DNA of 36,403 bases from Bacillota bacterium (GTDB lineage: Bacteria; Bacillota; Sulfobacillia; JAJZYS01; JAJYTV01): assembly GCA_021793315.1 (NCBI GenBank), contig JAJYSZ010000025.1, positions 1 through 36,403 on the forward strand, read 5' to 3'. A program made the position numbers and the translations under genes. Shown here in pieces: positions 7,454 to 15,584 of the stretch. Under the pieces are notes generated by a model, which was given only the letters and a program-made list of their open reading frames with translations, was not told the DNA's origin and searched no databases. Numbering within the stretch: the first letter of the stretch is position 1; every line of letters begins with the position of its first letter.

Positions 7454-8698
7454 CTACACCTCCCCCGCCGTGCGGATCTCCCCGGCGATCGCGGAAGCCG
7501 CGACCGTCGCCGGCGACGCGAGATACACCTGGGAGTCCATGTGGCCGGAGCGCCCGCGGAAGTTGCGGTTCTGCGTCGAGATCCGCACCTCGCCCCTCGC
7601 GAGCGTCCCTTCATGAATGCCGGGACAGGATCCGCAGCCGGGCGAGCACACGACAGCCCCGGCGTCGGTGAATACCTCCAGCAACCCCTCTGCCAGGGCC
7701 TCGCGGTACTCCCGCAGCGTGGCCGGCGTGACGAGCAGGCGTACGTCCCTGTGGATGTGCCGTCCGCGCAACACGTCGGCGGCCACCCTGAGGTCCTCGA
7801 TTGTGCCATGGGTACAGCTGCCGAGGTACGCCTGGTCGACGTGGGTACCCCGCACCTCGCGGAGGCTGTGGACGTTCGCCGGGTTCGGCGGCACCGCCAC
7901 GACCGGCTCGAAGCTGCCCGCGTCGTAGCGGTGGACGCCCTCGAAGCAGGCGTCCCGGTCGCTGTCGAGGTCGGTGCACGGCTTCCCGTGGCGGTCGAGG
8001 TAGCTGCGCGTGACCTCGTCCACCGCAACGATCCCGTTCTTCGCCCCGAACTCGGTCGAGAGGTTGCAGAGCGTCATCCGGCCCGGCAACGCCATGCCCC
8101 TGACCGTCGAGCCCGCCCATTCGATCGCCTTGTAGGTCGCGGCGTGCCGCCCGTGCTCCCCGAGGATCGTCAGGCCGACGTCCATCGCCATGACCCCGGG
8201 CGGCAACTCCCCGTCGATCTCGAAGCGGATGGTGGGCGGCACGCGCATCCATGTCCTGCCTGTCGCAAAGACGGCCGCCACGTCCGTAGGTCCGAGCGCC
8301 ACGGCGAGCGCCCCGATCGCCCCGGACGTGTTGGTGTGGGAGTCCGTGGCGACCAGGATGTCACCGGCACCGAGAAGGCCGCTGTCGAGGAAGAACTGGT
8401 GCTTGATGCCGTAATCGGTCACGGTCCGCAGCCCGTGCGCCCGGCTGAACGCCACAAGGCCCCGCACGATCTCCGCCTCGTCGAGGCCGGAAGGCGGCAT
8501 GTAGTGGTCGGAGATCGCGATCGCGCGCTCCGGATCCCACGGCTTGCCGCCCAGGCGCTCGAACGTCTCGGCGAAGATCGAGAACTGGACGTCGTCGATG
8601 CTGGCGAGGTCGACCTCGACGACGACGAGGTCCCCTGGCTTGACCTGCTCGTGCCCGGACCGTCTGGCCAGGATCTTCTCGGTGATCGTCATGCCCAT
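7454..8698 (-). CDS. Aconitase-family hydratase large subunit (LeuC/DmdA-like)
   Basis: Catalytic [4Fe-4S] subunit of 414 aa. The three cluster cysteines are at about 295 (YLGSCTHG), 355 and 358 (CSPGCGSCPG). DSHTNTSGAIGALAVALGPTD and MTLCNLSTEFGAKNGIVAVDE are family hallmarks. The length is that of the shorter LeuC2/homoaconitase-type subunits that pair with a separate small subunit, as here (3-base gap). ATG at 8698 is preferred because the GGGAGGAG ribosome binding site abuts the ATG at 8707 too closely. The enzyme should interconvert hydroxy isomers or hydrate an unsaturated di/tricarboxylate. The context (PrpF-like isomerase, PrpD, PrpB/Dml-like lyase, Tct transporter) argues for catabolism rather than leucine synthesis. 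Confidence 0.9.
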   Translation of the reverse strand: MGMTITEKILARRSGHEQVKPGDLVVVEVDLASIDDVQFSIFAETFERLGGKPWDPERAIAISDHYMPPSGLDEAEIVRGLVAFSRAHGLRTVTDYGIKHQFFLDSGLLGAGDILVATDSHTNTSGAIGALAVALGPTDVAAVFATGRTWMRVPPTIRFEIDGELPPGVMAMDVGLTILGEHGRHAATYKAIEWAGSTVRGMALPGRMTLCNLSTEFGAKNGIVAVDEVTRSYLDRHGKPCTDLDSDRDACFEGVHRYDAGSFEPVVAVPPNPANVHSLREVRGTHVDQAYLGSCTHGTIEDLRVAADVLRGRHIHRDVRLLVTPATLREYREALAEGLLEVFTDAGAVVCSPGCGSCPGIHEGTLARGEVRISTQNRNFRGRSGHMDSQVYLASPATVAASAIAGEIRTAGEV

Positions 8699-8738
8699 CC
8701 GGGTCATCTCCTCCCGTCGGTTCGAAACTGTCCGGGGG

Positions 8739-9968
8739 CTAGCCGGGCAGTGGCGCGGGTGTCTTGGCGAAGTGCGGCAGGTCCCGCTTCGTCGCGACGA
8801 GCCACGCCACGATCAGCCCGGCGAGGGCCAGCCAGAGCGCGAGCGCGAACCACGCGTCGCCGAAGCGGTGGGTCAGGTCGATGACGTGCCCGAAGAGCGG
8901 CGGGTAGAGCGCGGAGCCGAGGAAGGAGGCCGCGGACGGCCAGCTCATGGCCTGGCCGGAGCGGGCGAGCGGCACGCATTCGGCAGCCCAGAGATTGGTC
9001 GTTGAGGACCAGCCGATCGTGCCGAGGCCCAGCAGGAAGAGCACGACGAAGACCAGGATGAGACCGCTGCCGCGCGGCATGAGGCCCACGGCGAGGCTCG
9101 CGAGGGCTGCGATGAAGGCGAGGGCGATCAGGACCGGTGCCCGCCTGCCGCCGACCAAGTCGGTGAGGGTGCCTGCCATGAGGCGTCCTGTGATCCCTCC
9201 CACCTGCGCCACGGCGAGGCCCACACCGCCCAGCGCCGTGGTCCAGCCGAGGTTCGCGCGCAGGTCCGGGATGATGTAGGCGATCACGGTGTACTGGCCC
9301 GAGACGAGCATCCAGCTCAGCAAGGTCGGCCAGATGGCGGGCAGGAGCCCCTTGAGGGACTGGCCGCCGCCCCGGTGAAGCTGCCAGTGGCGCGGCAGGT
9401 GGAAGAAGAAGATCGTGCTCGTCAAGACGAGAACCAGCGCGAGGCCCACCCAGACGAGCGGCAGCGAGAGGCGCGCCAGTGCCAGCGGCAGAAGCAGGGC
9501 CGCCAGGATGCCGCCGATCGGCACGCCTGTCTGGCGGAGGGACATCACGAGTCCGCGCGCCGAATTGCGGAAGCCCTCGAAGATCGAGCGCGAACTCGCG
9601 AGCGGCACCGCAGCGGAGGCGACGCCGATCGCGAACAGCACGCACAGGAGCGGCACATAGGACGTGATCAGTCCGGCCAGCACGACGAACACGGCCATCG
9701 CCGCAACGCCGCGCGTCAGGAGCCAGCGCGGTCCGCGGCTGTCCACGAGGCGCCCGGCGAACAGCATGCCGACGAAGACGCCGGCCAGGGTCGCCGACGA
9801 CAGCAGACCCATCTGGCTCAGGTCCAGGTGCATGTTGCTGCGGATGCGCAGCGAGATGATGGCCACGCCCTGCTGGACGAGCGCAGCACCCATTTGGGCC
9901 ACGATGCCTGTCGCGAGCAGCAGAAGCGCCTGCGGGGGCACGTTCAGAAGCGTCCTAGGCGTCGACAT
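8739..9968 (-). CDS. MFS transporter
   Basis: Major facilitator superfamily carrier of 409 aa with about 12 hydrophobic segments. The loop-2 region reads AGRLVDSRGPRWLLTRG, a recognisable form of the MFS GxxxDRxGRR motif, and SLRQTGVPIGG begins helix 5. It is related to the MFS protein at 28997-30202; both share the RQTGVP(I/L)G and SGQY segments and similar N-termini. The ATG at 9968 follows GGTGAG. It is embedded in the catabolic run between the DUF6282-like gene and the LeuC-like gene and probably imports or exports an organic acid. Together with TctABC it gives the cluster two unrelated uptake routes. Confidence 0.88.
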   Translation of the reverse strand: MSTPRTLLNVPPQALLLLATGIVAQMGAALVQQGVAIISLRIRSNMHLDLSQMGLLSSATLAGVFVGMLFAGRLVDSRGPRWLLTRGVAAMAVFVVLAGLITSYVPLLCVLFAIGVASAAVPLASSRSIFEGFRNSARGLVMSLRQTGVPIGGILAALLLPLALARLSLPLVWVGLALVLVLTSTIFFFHLPRHWQLHRGGGQSLKGLLPAIWPTLLSWMLVSGQYTVIAYIIPDLRANLGWTTALGGVGLAVAQVGGITGRLMAGTLTDLVGGRRAPVLIALAFIAALASLAVGLMPRGSGLILVFVVLFLLGLGTIGWSSTTNLWAAECVPLARSGQAMSWPSAASFLGSALYPPLFGHVIDLTHRFGDAWFALALWLALAGLIVAWLVATKRDLPHFAKTPAPLPG

Positions 9969-9998
9969 GTCTTTCTCACCTGTCCGGTCGGTTGGGTG

Positions 9999-10805
9999 CT
10001 AGGCCTCGAGCAGGCGTCTCGGCGTCTCGCAGGCCATGCGGCGGAGCGCCGCCTGCGCGATGCCGGCAGTTGCGAGGCGGTTGAGGAACGCCGCGAACCC
10101 GGCAATGGGATCGCCATGATCGCGCCGTCCGAGGTCGCTCGACAGCACGATGCGCTCCTCGCCCACGCTCCTGATGGCGGCGAGGAGATCCTCCTCGGCG
10201 ACGGCCTGAGGCTCCGCGAGGACCGTGGCGCAATGCTCGATGCACGCGCCGAGCCCGGCCAGCGCCAGCTGCGCCTCCAGCGGCAGGTCGGGCCCGACGC
10301 GCCGGTTCATGGCGTGCGTCACCACCACCTTGCGCACGCCGATCGCGACCGCCTGACGCACCAGCGGCAGCAGCTCCGACGCCGGCAGGTGCCCGGTGGC
10401 GAGGATCATGCTGTGGTCGCGGATCAGCTCGAGGATCTCCGGCATGCCCGCCACAAGCTCCTCGGGGCTGTCCTGCCGCATGACGCTCAGGCGCCCGGCG
10501 GTCGGCATCCAAACCACTTTGCCGCCAAGCCGCGCCGCCACTTCGACCGCCTGCGGGTTCAATCCGCCGTTGGGCGGATCCAGCGTGATGCCGCCCGCGA
10601 CGACGAGCGTCGGGTGCCTCTGCCCTACCACCTGCGCCAGTGGCGCCGTGCCATAGCTGTGGCTCTTGAAGACGAAGCCGCCCATGCCCAGCTCGACAGC
10701 TCTCAGGGCAGCTTCCTCGATGTCGCAGAAGCGGGGGATGTACGGGTCAGGGCCGAGATGGAGATGGAGGTCGATGGCCCCCGTGAGAGCGCCCTCATGC
10801 CCCAT
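9999..10805 (-). CDS. DUF6282-like metal-dependent hydrolase
   Basis: Protein of 268 aa with an amidohydrolase-like TIM-barrel appearance. The N-terminal metal motif is IDLHLHLGPDPYIPRF. Further candidate ligands occur in FKSHSYG, ILATGHLPASE, VVTHAMNRR and LSSDLGRRDHGDP, a layout like phosphotriesterase/amidohydrolase folds. The closest family I recognise is DUF6282, which has no established function. ATG at 10805 has a GAGGGGGAG site upstream; GTG at 10811 is an alternative. The start overlaps the end of the preceding dehydrogenase gene by 11 bases, so the two are probably translationally coupled. A hydrolytic step on a lactone, lactam or anhydride-like intermediate is plausible but not shown. 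Confidence 0.75.
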   Translation of the reverse strand: MGHEGALTGAIDLHLHLGPDPYIPRFCDIEEAALRAVELGMGGFVFKSHSYGTAPLAQVVGQRHPTLVVAGGITLDPPNGGLNPQAVEVAARLGGKVVWMPTAGRLSVMRQDSPEELVAGMPEILELIRDHSMILATGHLPASELLPLVRQAVAIGVRKVVVTHAMNRRVGPDLPLEAQLALAGLGACIEHCATVLAEPQAVAEEDLLAAIRSVGEERIVLSSDLGRRDHGDPIAGFAAFLNRLATAGIAQAALRRMACETPRRLLEA

Positions 10806-11700
10806 GCCCACTCCCCCTCTCCGCGTCCGTCAAGAGCGCCTCGAGCGCAAGGTCGGTCCGCTCGAACGGCTGCTCCCGCCAGGCCGGATCGCGCGAGGCC
10901 AGGTAGCGGAGGCGGCTCTGCGTCGCCCGCGTCATCTCCGCCGGCACCCCCAGCTCGCCGAGGAATGTCGCGACCTCCTCCATCTCCCCCACGCGTCGCC
11001 CGGCATGCTGGAGGCTGCCGCAGACGAAGCGCTGCACGAGGCTCTCGAAGTCCCTCTGGTGGATCGACTCGTCGAGGCCTCGTAGCACCTCCTGTTCCAC
11101 CCCCGCCTTGCGGGCGGCCGAGAGCGCCTCGATCAGCAGCATCGCGAGCCCCTTCATGACGACGCTTCTGGTCATCTTCAGGGTCGCGGCCATGCCGACG
11201 CGGTCGCCCACGACATCGACCCTGGCCCCATACGGCGTGAGCATCGCGGCCACTTCGGCGGCGCAGGGGCCTGAAACGGTCAGCGTGATGCGGCCGGACG
11301 AGGCGGGGGCGCCCATGATCGCGCCGTCCGCCATGCGGACGCCCCGCGCCGCGAGCAGTTGCGCGATCGATTCCTTGGTCTTCGGTCCGACCGAGTTGAC
11401 GTCCAGGAACAGCTGCGGTCCCGTCAGGTGCCCGGCGACGGCCCCGGCCACCTCCTGCGCGCCGCGCGGGCTGACGGCGCTCACGATCAGGTCGAGACCG
11501 TCCGCGAACGCCGCGGGGTCCTCGTAGAAAGCGACGCCCGCCCGCTGCGCCTGCCGGGCGGCCCGCAAGGGGTCCGCCCCGGGCCGGGAGCCGAGGTAGA
11601 GGGCCCGGACATGCTCCTGCAAAAGCCCTCGAGCCACCAGCGCCCCGGCGTACGACGAGCCCACCTCGCCCAGGCCGATGAAGCCGACCTTCGGATGCAT
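10795..11700 (-). CDS. 6-phosphogluconate dehydrogenase-like NAD(P)-dependent oxidoreductase
   Basis: Beta-hydroxyacid dehydrogenase superfamily protein, 301 aa. The N-terminal Rossmann motif is VGFIGLGEVGSSYAGAL. LFLDVNSVGPKTKESI and MADGAIMGAPASSG mark the substrate region, and GMAATLKMTRSVVMKGLAML holds the expected Lys of the GxxxxxKxxxN-like helix. The C-terminal half resembles the DUF1932 all-alpha domain rather than the usual 3-hydroxyisobutyrate dehydrogenase C-terminus. The ATG at 11700 follows GAGGAGGATCGCC. It overlaps the DUF6282-like gene. The family includes 3-hydroxyisobutyrate, tartronate-semialdehyde and 2-(hydroxymethyl)glutarate dehydrogenases, so oxidation of a hydroxy-carboxylate is likely. 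Confidence 0.85.
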   Translation of the reverse strand: MHPKVGFIGLGEVGSSYAGALVARGLLQEHVRALYLGSRPGADPLRAARQAQRAGVAFYEDPAAFADGLDLIVSAVSPRGAQEVAGAVAGHLTGPQLFLDVNSVGPKTKESIAQLLAARGVRMADGAIMGAPASSGRITLTVSGPCAAEVAAMLTPYGARVDVVGDRVGMAATLKMTRSVVMKGLAMLLIEALSAARKAGVEQEVLRGLDESIHQRDFESLVQRFVCGSLQHAGRRVGEMEEVATFLGELGVPAEMTRATQSRLRYLASRDPAWREQPFERTDLALEALLTDAERGSGHGA

Positions 11701-11711
11701 GGCGATCCTCC

Positions 11712-12518
11712 TCAGGGTGCCGCGGATCTCGGCCCGAAATAGGCCTGGTCGAGCTCATCGAGGCGACCCTGCGGGGGGCGCTTCGAGAAGTAGCTGACGC
11801 GCGCATGGCTGAGTCCTGTGAGCTTGTGCAGATCGACCATCATCTCGGCTGTCTTGAGAGTCGCCGCGAGACCGTCCACGATCGGCACGTCGCCGATGCG
11901 CCTGAGGCCGGCCCTCTGGAGCACGGCGTTCAGCACGGCCTCGCCCGGAATCACCACTTCGATGCCGAGGGCCGCGAGCTCGTGCACCTTTGCCTCGAGC
12001 CGCTCCAGCACGGGACCCGGGTCGTCGTAGCCCTGCGAGACCTCGGCGAACTCCATGCCGAGCCAGTGGGCTCCGACGAACTGGCCGCCAAGCCCGTAGC
12101 GCCGCACGTTCGCCTCGTAGAGGGGCGCAAGCTCCTTGATCATGCAGATGATGCCGAAGCGGTAGCCCGACATGGCGGCCACGTGCATGCTGGACTGGCC
12201 GTAGCCGACGACCGGGATGTCGACAAGCGTGCGCGCCTCGACGAGTCCCGCGTCCGGGAGGGTGCTGATCATGAAGCCGTCGTAGCCTTCACGCTCGGCC
12301 TGGCGCACGTTGCGCAGGATCTGCTGCGCGTGCAGGCCCTGCACGTGGAGATAGCGGATGTCTTCGCCCGGATAGGCGCTGAGGTAGGTGCCAGGGTCCA
12401 TGCCGTGCATCACCACCTCGGTCCCGGGAGCCGCCAGGCGCCGGAACTCGTGCTCGAGCACGGACCGGTAGGCCGGCACGCGGTCGAGCACGGTGAAGCT
12501 CTGGTGCCAAAGTTTCAT
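11712..12518 (-). CDS. Asp/Glu racemase-superfamily protein lacking both catalytic cysteines
   Basis: Protein of 268 aa with the two-domain fold signature of hydantoin/Asp-Glu racemases and maleate isomerases: KLWHQSFTVLD, then EGYDGFMISTLPDAG and EVVIPGEAVLNAVL. In racemases the first catalytic Cys sits in a CFxDPG-like turn and the second in GCAG/GCTE. Here these positions read STLPDAG (Thr86 in place of Cys) and PGEA (no Cys). Classical two-base racemisation is therefore unlikely. The ATG at 12518 has GGAGGACAGAGGC upstream; longer in-frame starts lack a ribosome binding site. It is a more distant relative of the two 263-aa homologues at 12556-13347 and 25546-26337, and sits directly downstream of one of them. 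Confidence 0.82.
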   Translation of the reverse strand: MKLWHQSFTVLDRVPAYRSVLEHEFRRLAAPGTEVVMHGMDPGTYLSAYPGEDIRYLHVQGLHAQQILRNVRQAEREGYDGFMISTLPDAGLVEARTLVDIPVVGYGQSSMHVAAMSGYRFGIICMIKELAPLYEANVRRYGLGGQFVGAHWLGMEFAEVSQGYDDPGPVLERLEAKVHELAALGIEVVIPGEAVLNAVLQRAGLRRIGDVPIVDGLAATLKTAEMMVDLHKLTGLSHARVSYFSKRPPQGRLDELDQAYFGPRSAAP

Positions 12519-12555
12519 GCCTCTGTCCTCCGAAGAACCGGGATGTTCCGCCGCC

Positions 12556-13347
12556 TCAGCGGTAGATCTCGTCGCCGTAGAAGCGACGGACCTCCTCGAG
12601 CACGCCACCGGTCGGGGGAGCGTACGTCAGCACCTTGCTCGTGAAGGTGCCGAGGATGCCCTTGAGCTTCACGGCCATCTCGCCCATCTTGATCAGGCCC
12701 GGGACGCCGTCGAGGATCGGAGCGCCGTCGATGTCGCGGATGCCGTTGCGGCTCAGAAGCTGCATCACTACGCCACCCGCCGCGATCAGCACCTCCGCCC
12801 CTTCGCTGATGCACCTGCGCCCCGCCTCGGTGAACTGGCCGACGATGGCGTCCTGCGCCGGGCCCGGCTCGAAGCCGGCCCCGAGCGACGTGATCTTGGG
12901 AATGCTCATGCGCTGGACCGAGGCGAGCTGCTCCGTGAGGCCGTAGTACCTGATGTTCTCCAAGATGCGGGGCGTGAACTTCGGGTTGATGGTGATCATG
13001 CCGTAGCGCCTGCCCATCATGCAGGCGAGGTGCAGGCTCGTCTCGCAGAGGCCGAGCGCCGGGATGCGGACGAGCTCCCGGATCTCGTGCAGGCCAGGGT
13101 CCGCGATGTTGCCGAGCAGGAAGGCGTCGAACCCCTCACGCTCGGCCCGGACGGCGTTTTCGATCACCTCCCCGGTGTCGAGGTACTGGATGTAGCGGTA
13201 GTCGTCGGCGACGCCACCGCCGCGCTCGATGCCGTGAATCTCGATCTCCGTGCCCGGATCGGCGGCGCTGCGCACGGTCTCCCGCAGGGTCTCGGCATAG
13301 GGACCGAACTCGGTCGCGCGGGCGAAGCTCTGGTACCAAAGGCGCAT
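12556..13347 (-). CDS. Asp/Glu racemase-superfamily protein, 263-aa paralogue A
   Basis: Hydantoin racemase-like protein of 263 aa. It opens MRLWYQSFARA and contains GIERGGGVADDYRYIQY, FLLGNIADPGLHEIREL, LCETSLHLACMMGRRYG and VLIAAGGVVMQLL. The family catalytic cysteines are replaced by Asn80 (GNIADPG) and by an AAGG segment (189-192). It is a close paralogue of 25546-26337, with the same length and the same substitutions, so the changes look fixed by selection. ATG at 13347 is preferred, with GGAGGG 8 bases upstream; GTG at 13362 would overlap that site. It follows tctA and precedes a second racemase-like gene. It may isomerise, decarboxylate or simply bind a dicarboxylate. Confidence 0.85.
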   Translation of the reverse strand: MRLWYQSFARATEFGPYAETLRETVRSAADPGTEIEIHGIERGGGVADDYRYIQYLDTGEVIENAVRAEREGFDAFLLGNIADPGLHEIRELVRIPALGLCETSLHLACMMGRRYGMITINPKFTPRILENIRYYGLTEQLASVQRMSIPKITSLGAGFEPGPAQDAIVGQFTEAGRRCISEGAEVLIAAGGVVMQLLSRNGIRDIDGAPILDGVPGLIKMGEMAVKLKGILGTFTSKVLTYAPPTGGVLEEVRRFYGDEIYR

Positions 13348-13395
13348 GACATAACCCTCCACTTCGTTATCTCCTGGCCGCCCCGAGGACGACCG

Positions 13396-14889
13396 CTAGA
13401 CCACGTCGGTGCCCACCTTGTGATGCCGCCGGCTGATCAAGGCGTGGACGAGGCTCCCGACCGAGAGCAGCAGGAACGCGAGAGCGATCGGCCGCGTGAA
13501 GATGGCCGCCCAGATCGAGCCGTAGACCTGCAGTGCCTGGTAGAGGTTCGTCTCCAGGATCGGCCCCAGGATCAGTCCGAGCAGGAGCGGCACGGTGCTG
13601 ATGCCCATCGACCTCAGGCCGTAGCCGAGCAGGCCCGCAAGCAGCGCGATGAGCACGTCGAACCAGTTGTTGTTCACTGCGAACGCCCCGACCAGGGCGA
13701 CGACGGTCACGATGGGCAGCAGAAAGCGCGTCGGCACGAGCGCGAGCTTGGCCGTCCAGCGCGCGGCAAACAGCCCGATCACGAGCATCAGGATGTTGGC
13801 GACGAATGCGCCGGTGAAGATCGTGTAGACGAAGGCGGCGTGCTGCAGAAAGAGCGTCGGGCCAGGCTGGAGTCCGTGCAGGGTCAGGGCGGCGATGATG
13901 ATCACGGTGTCGACGCTGCCGGGGATGCCCAGCGTGAACGCCGGAATGAGCCCCGAGAGCACGGCGGCGTTGGCCCCGGTGTCGGACGCGATGACGCCGT
14001 CGATGTTCCCCTCGCCGAATGGCGGGTCGGATTTGTTGACGCGGCGGGCCTCGTTGTACGTGATGAAGCTCGAGATGGTCGGCCCGGCCCCGGGGTGGAT
14101 GCCCATGAACACCCCGATGACGGCGGAGCGGACAAAGTTGAACCAGTGACGGGCCCAGTCCTGCGCGCGGAAAAGGAACAGGTCCCGCTCGTTGCTGGGC
14201 TCGACCTGCACGATCCGCGGACGTCGGTGGTGGATCAGGTTGATCAGTTCCGGGAAGGTGAAGAGCCCGATCAGGGCCGGGATCAGCGCCACGCCGCTCA
14301 GGAGGTTCGGCGTGAAGACGAAGCGCGCAAAGCCAGAGGGAGCGAAGCCGATCGTGCCGACGAAGAGTCCGATGAGCACGGAGATGATGCTCTTTGCGAG
14401 CGTGCCGCGCGTGATCGAGACCACGAGGGTCAGGCCGAACGACGCGAAGGCGAAGATCTCCGCCGGACCGAGGTAGATCACGACATTGCCGATCAGGGGC
14501 GCGACGAAGAGGAGCGCGATCGCCGCCGCAATGCTGCCCACGAACGCGCCGATGATCGACGTGCGGATCGCGCGCTGGGCGTGCCCCTTCATCGCCAGTG
14601 GATGGCCGTCGAGCAGCGTCGCCGCCGCCGCGGACGTGCCCGGGATGTTCATCACGATGGCCGGCACGGCACCGGCCCAGACGGCGGCGTTCCAGATCGC
14701 GATCAGGAGCAGCACCGCCGACACGGCTGGCATGCCGTAGGACAGCGGCAGGAGCATCGTCATGGCGGCCGCGCCCGTCAGCCCGGGCAGCGACGCGAAC
14801 ACGATGCCGATCACGACCCCGAGCGCCATCAAGGCCACGTTCACCGGTGAAAGGCTTGCGGCGAAGCCCTGCAAGATCAGGTGAGCCAC
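13396..14889 (-). CDS. tctA: Tripartite tricarboxylate transporter permease TctA
   Basis: Large membrane subunit of a TTT-family transporter, 497 aa with about 11-12 hydrophobic segments. Family signatures are SLPGLTGAAAMTMLLPL, AGAVPAIVMNIPGTSAAAAT followed by LLDGHPLAMKG, GIHPGAGPTISSFITYNEAR and ASDTGANAAVLSGLIPAFTL. It moves the carboxylate delivered by TctC across the cytoplasmic membrane using an ion gradient. The start is GTG at 14889, with GAGGGAGATTCG upstream. The tctB stop lies 10 bases upstream and tctC lies beyond it, so the whole importer is encoded in order C-B-A. It is the main clue that the cluster handles a di- or tricarboxylic acid. Confidence 0.95.
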   Translation of the reverse strand: MAHLILQGFAASLSPVNVALMALGVVIGIVFASLPGLTGAAAMTMLLPLSYGMPAVSAVLLLIAIWNAAVWAGAVPAIVMNIPGTSAAAATLLDGHPLAMKGHAQRAIRTSIIGAFVGSIAAAIALLFVAPLIGNVVIYLGPAEIFAFASFGLTLVVSITRGTLAKSIISVLIGLFVGTIGFAPSGFARFVFTPNLLSGVALIPALIGLFTFPELINLIHHRRPRIVQVEPSNERDLFLFRAQDWARHWFNFVRSAVIGVFMGIHPGAGPTISSFITYNEARRVNKSDPPFGEGNIDGVIASDTGANAAVLSGLIPAFTLGIPGSVDTVIIIAALTLHGLQPGPTLFLQHAAFVYTIFTGAFVANILMLVIGLFAARWTAKLALVPTRFLLPIVTVVALVGAFAVNNNWFDVLIALLAGLLGYGLRSMGISTVPLLLGLILGPILETNLYQALQVYGSIWAAIFTRPIALAFLLLSVGSLVHALISRRHHKVGTDVV

Positions 14890-14899
14890 CGAATCTCCC

Positions 14900-15358
14900 T
14901 CATCTCAAGAAGAACCCTCTCGGTAACGGCAAGTAGAGAAACGACTGGAACACCACATAGAGCACCACCGTGAGCAGCACCGGCAGGGCAATGATCATCC
15001 AGATCCTGCGTTCGCCGTTCAAGACGACCAGGACACCGGAGAAGAGGAACGCCGCCGGCAGGGTGCCGATCCAATTCCACGAGAGAATGAACAGCAAGGT
15101 GAGCCCGATATAGATCACGACATGCCACATGGCACCGCTCTCGGCCTTCGGCTCCGTGGCCGCCTCTTCCCTCTGCAGGTCCTGCTGGCTGGCCTTGAAC
15201 GAGTTGTAGAGAGCCACCGCGGCCAAAATTGCGAGAAGCGCAAGCACGATATGGGGATAGGCCCCGTCCTGCAAGGCGTACGAGCGGCTCACGTAGATCA
15301 GGACGGCGGCGCCGACGATCATCGCGGCATACCCGACCTTCTCCCCGAGTCTCGTCAC
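14900..15358 (-). CDS. tctB: Tripartite tricarboxylate transporter small membrane subunit TctB
   Basis: Small TTT-family membrane protein of 152 aa with four predicted hydrophobic segments: AAMIVGAAVLIYVS, IVLALLAILAAVALY, VVIYIGLTLLFILS and the pair around AAFLFSGVLVVL and IIALPVLLTVVLYVVF. A charged loop (KASQQDLQREEAATEPKAES) lies between helices 2 and 3, the usual layout. It ends 10 bases before tctA. The start is GTG at 15358 with only a weak ribosome binding site, which with the hairpin upstream may keep the membrane subunits below the level of TctC. Sequence conservation in this family is low, so recognition rests on topology and position. Confidence 0.85.
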   Translation of the reverse strand: MTRLGEKVGYAAMIVGAAVLIYVSRSYALQDGAYPHIVLALLAILAAVALYNSFKASQQDLQREEAATEPKAESGAMWHVVIYIGLTLLFILSWNWIGTLPAAFLFSGVLVVLNGERRIWMIIALPVLLTVVLYVVFQSFLYLPLPRGFFLR

Positions 15359-15467
15359 CCTGACAACCCCCTTTTCACCCAGGGTCGAAGCGGGGAGAAG
15401 GTGCGCGCCACCAAGGGGCCGCGCTCCCCCACCCTGCAGCCTTGTCGCTCACGTGCCCCCGGGGCGG

Positions 15468-15489
15468 TCGGGCAGGGCCTCCCCTGCCC
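15468..15489 (-). other. Hairpin between tctC and tctB
   Basis: A 9-bp perfect inverted repeat (CGGGCAGGG / CCCTGCCCG) with loop CCTC lies in the 226-base gap between tctC and tctB. No T-run follows. Such structures after binding-protein genes commonly stabilise the upstream message or reduce read-through, giving excess binding protein over permease. Nothing else is recognisable in the gap, which is very rich in C and G. Confidence 0.5.
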
Positions 15490-15584
15490 GCGCCGGCCCA
15501 GGTTCCTCCGCTTCGCCGAGCTCCCGGCCGGCCGCGGCAGGCGGCCTAGGCACCGGCTCGGACGAGGGTTTGCGGACAGACCTC

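Noticed and set aside
5980-8028. A 682-codon minus-strand frame overlapping the SDR and LeuCD-like genes
   Set aside because: It is Ser/Arg-rich with no motifs and lies in another frame of clear family members that have ribosome binding sites.
6932-8698. Leucine biosynthesis genes leuC and leuD
   Set aside because: leuA and leuB are absent and all neighbours are organic-acid catabolic genes, so only the family, not the biosynthetic role, is supported.
6854-8884. A 676-codon plus-strand frame
   Set aside because: It is the antisense shadow of the LeuC/LeuD-like genes and has no start signal or family features.
12493-14850. A very long open frame (over 780 codons) on the plus strand opposite tctA and the racemase-like genes
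   Set aside because: It is low-complexity Arg/Asp/Glu/His-rich sequence without domain motifs, produced by GC-rich codons of the well-supported minus-strand genes.
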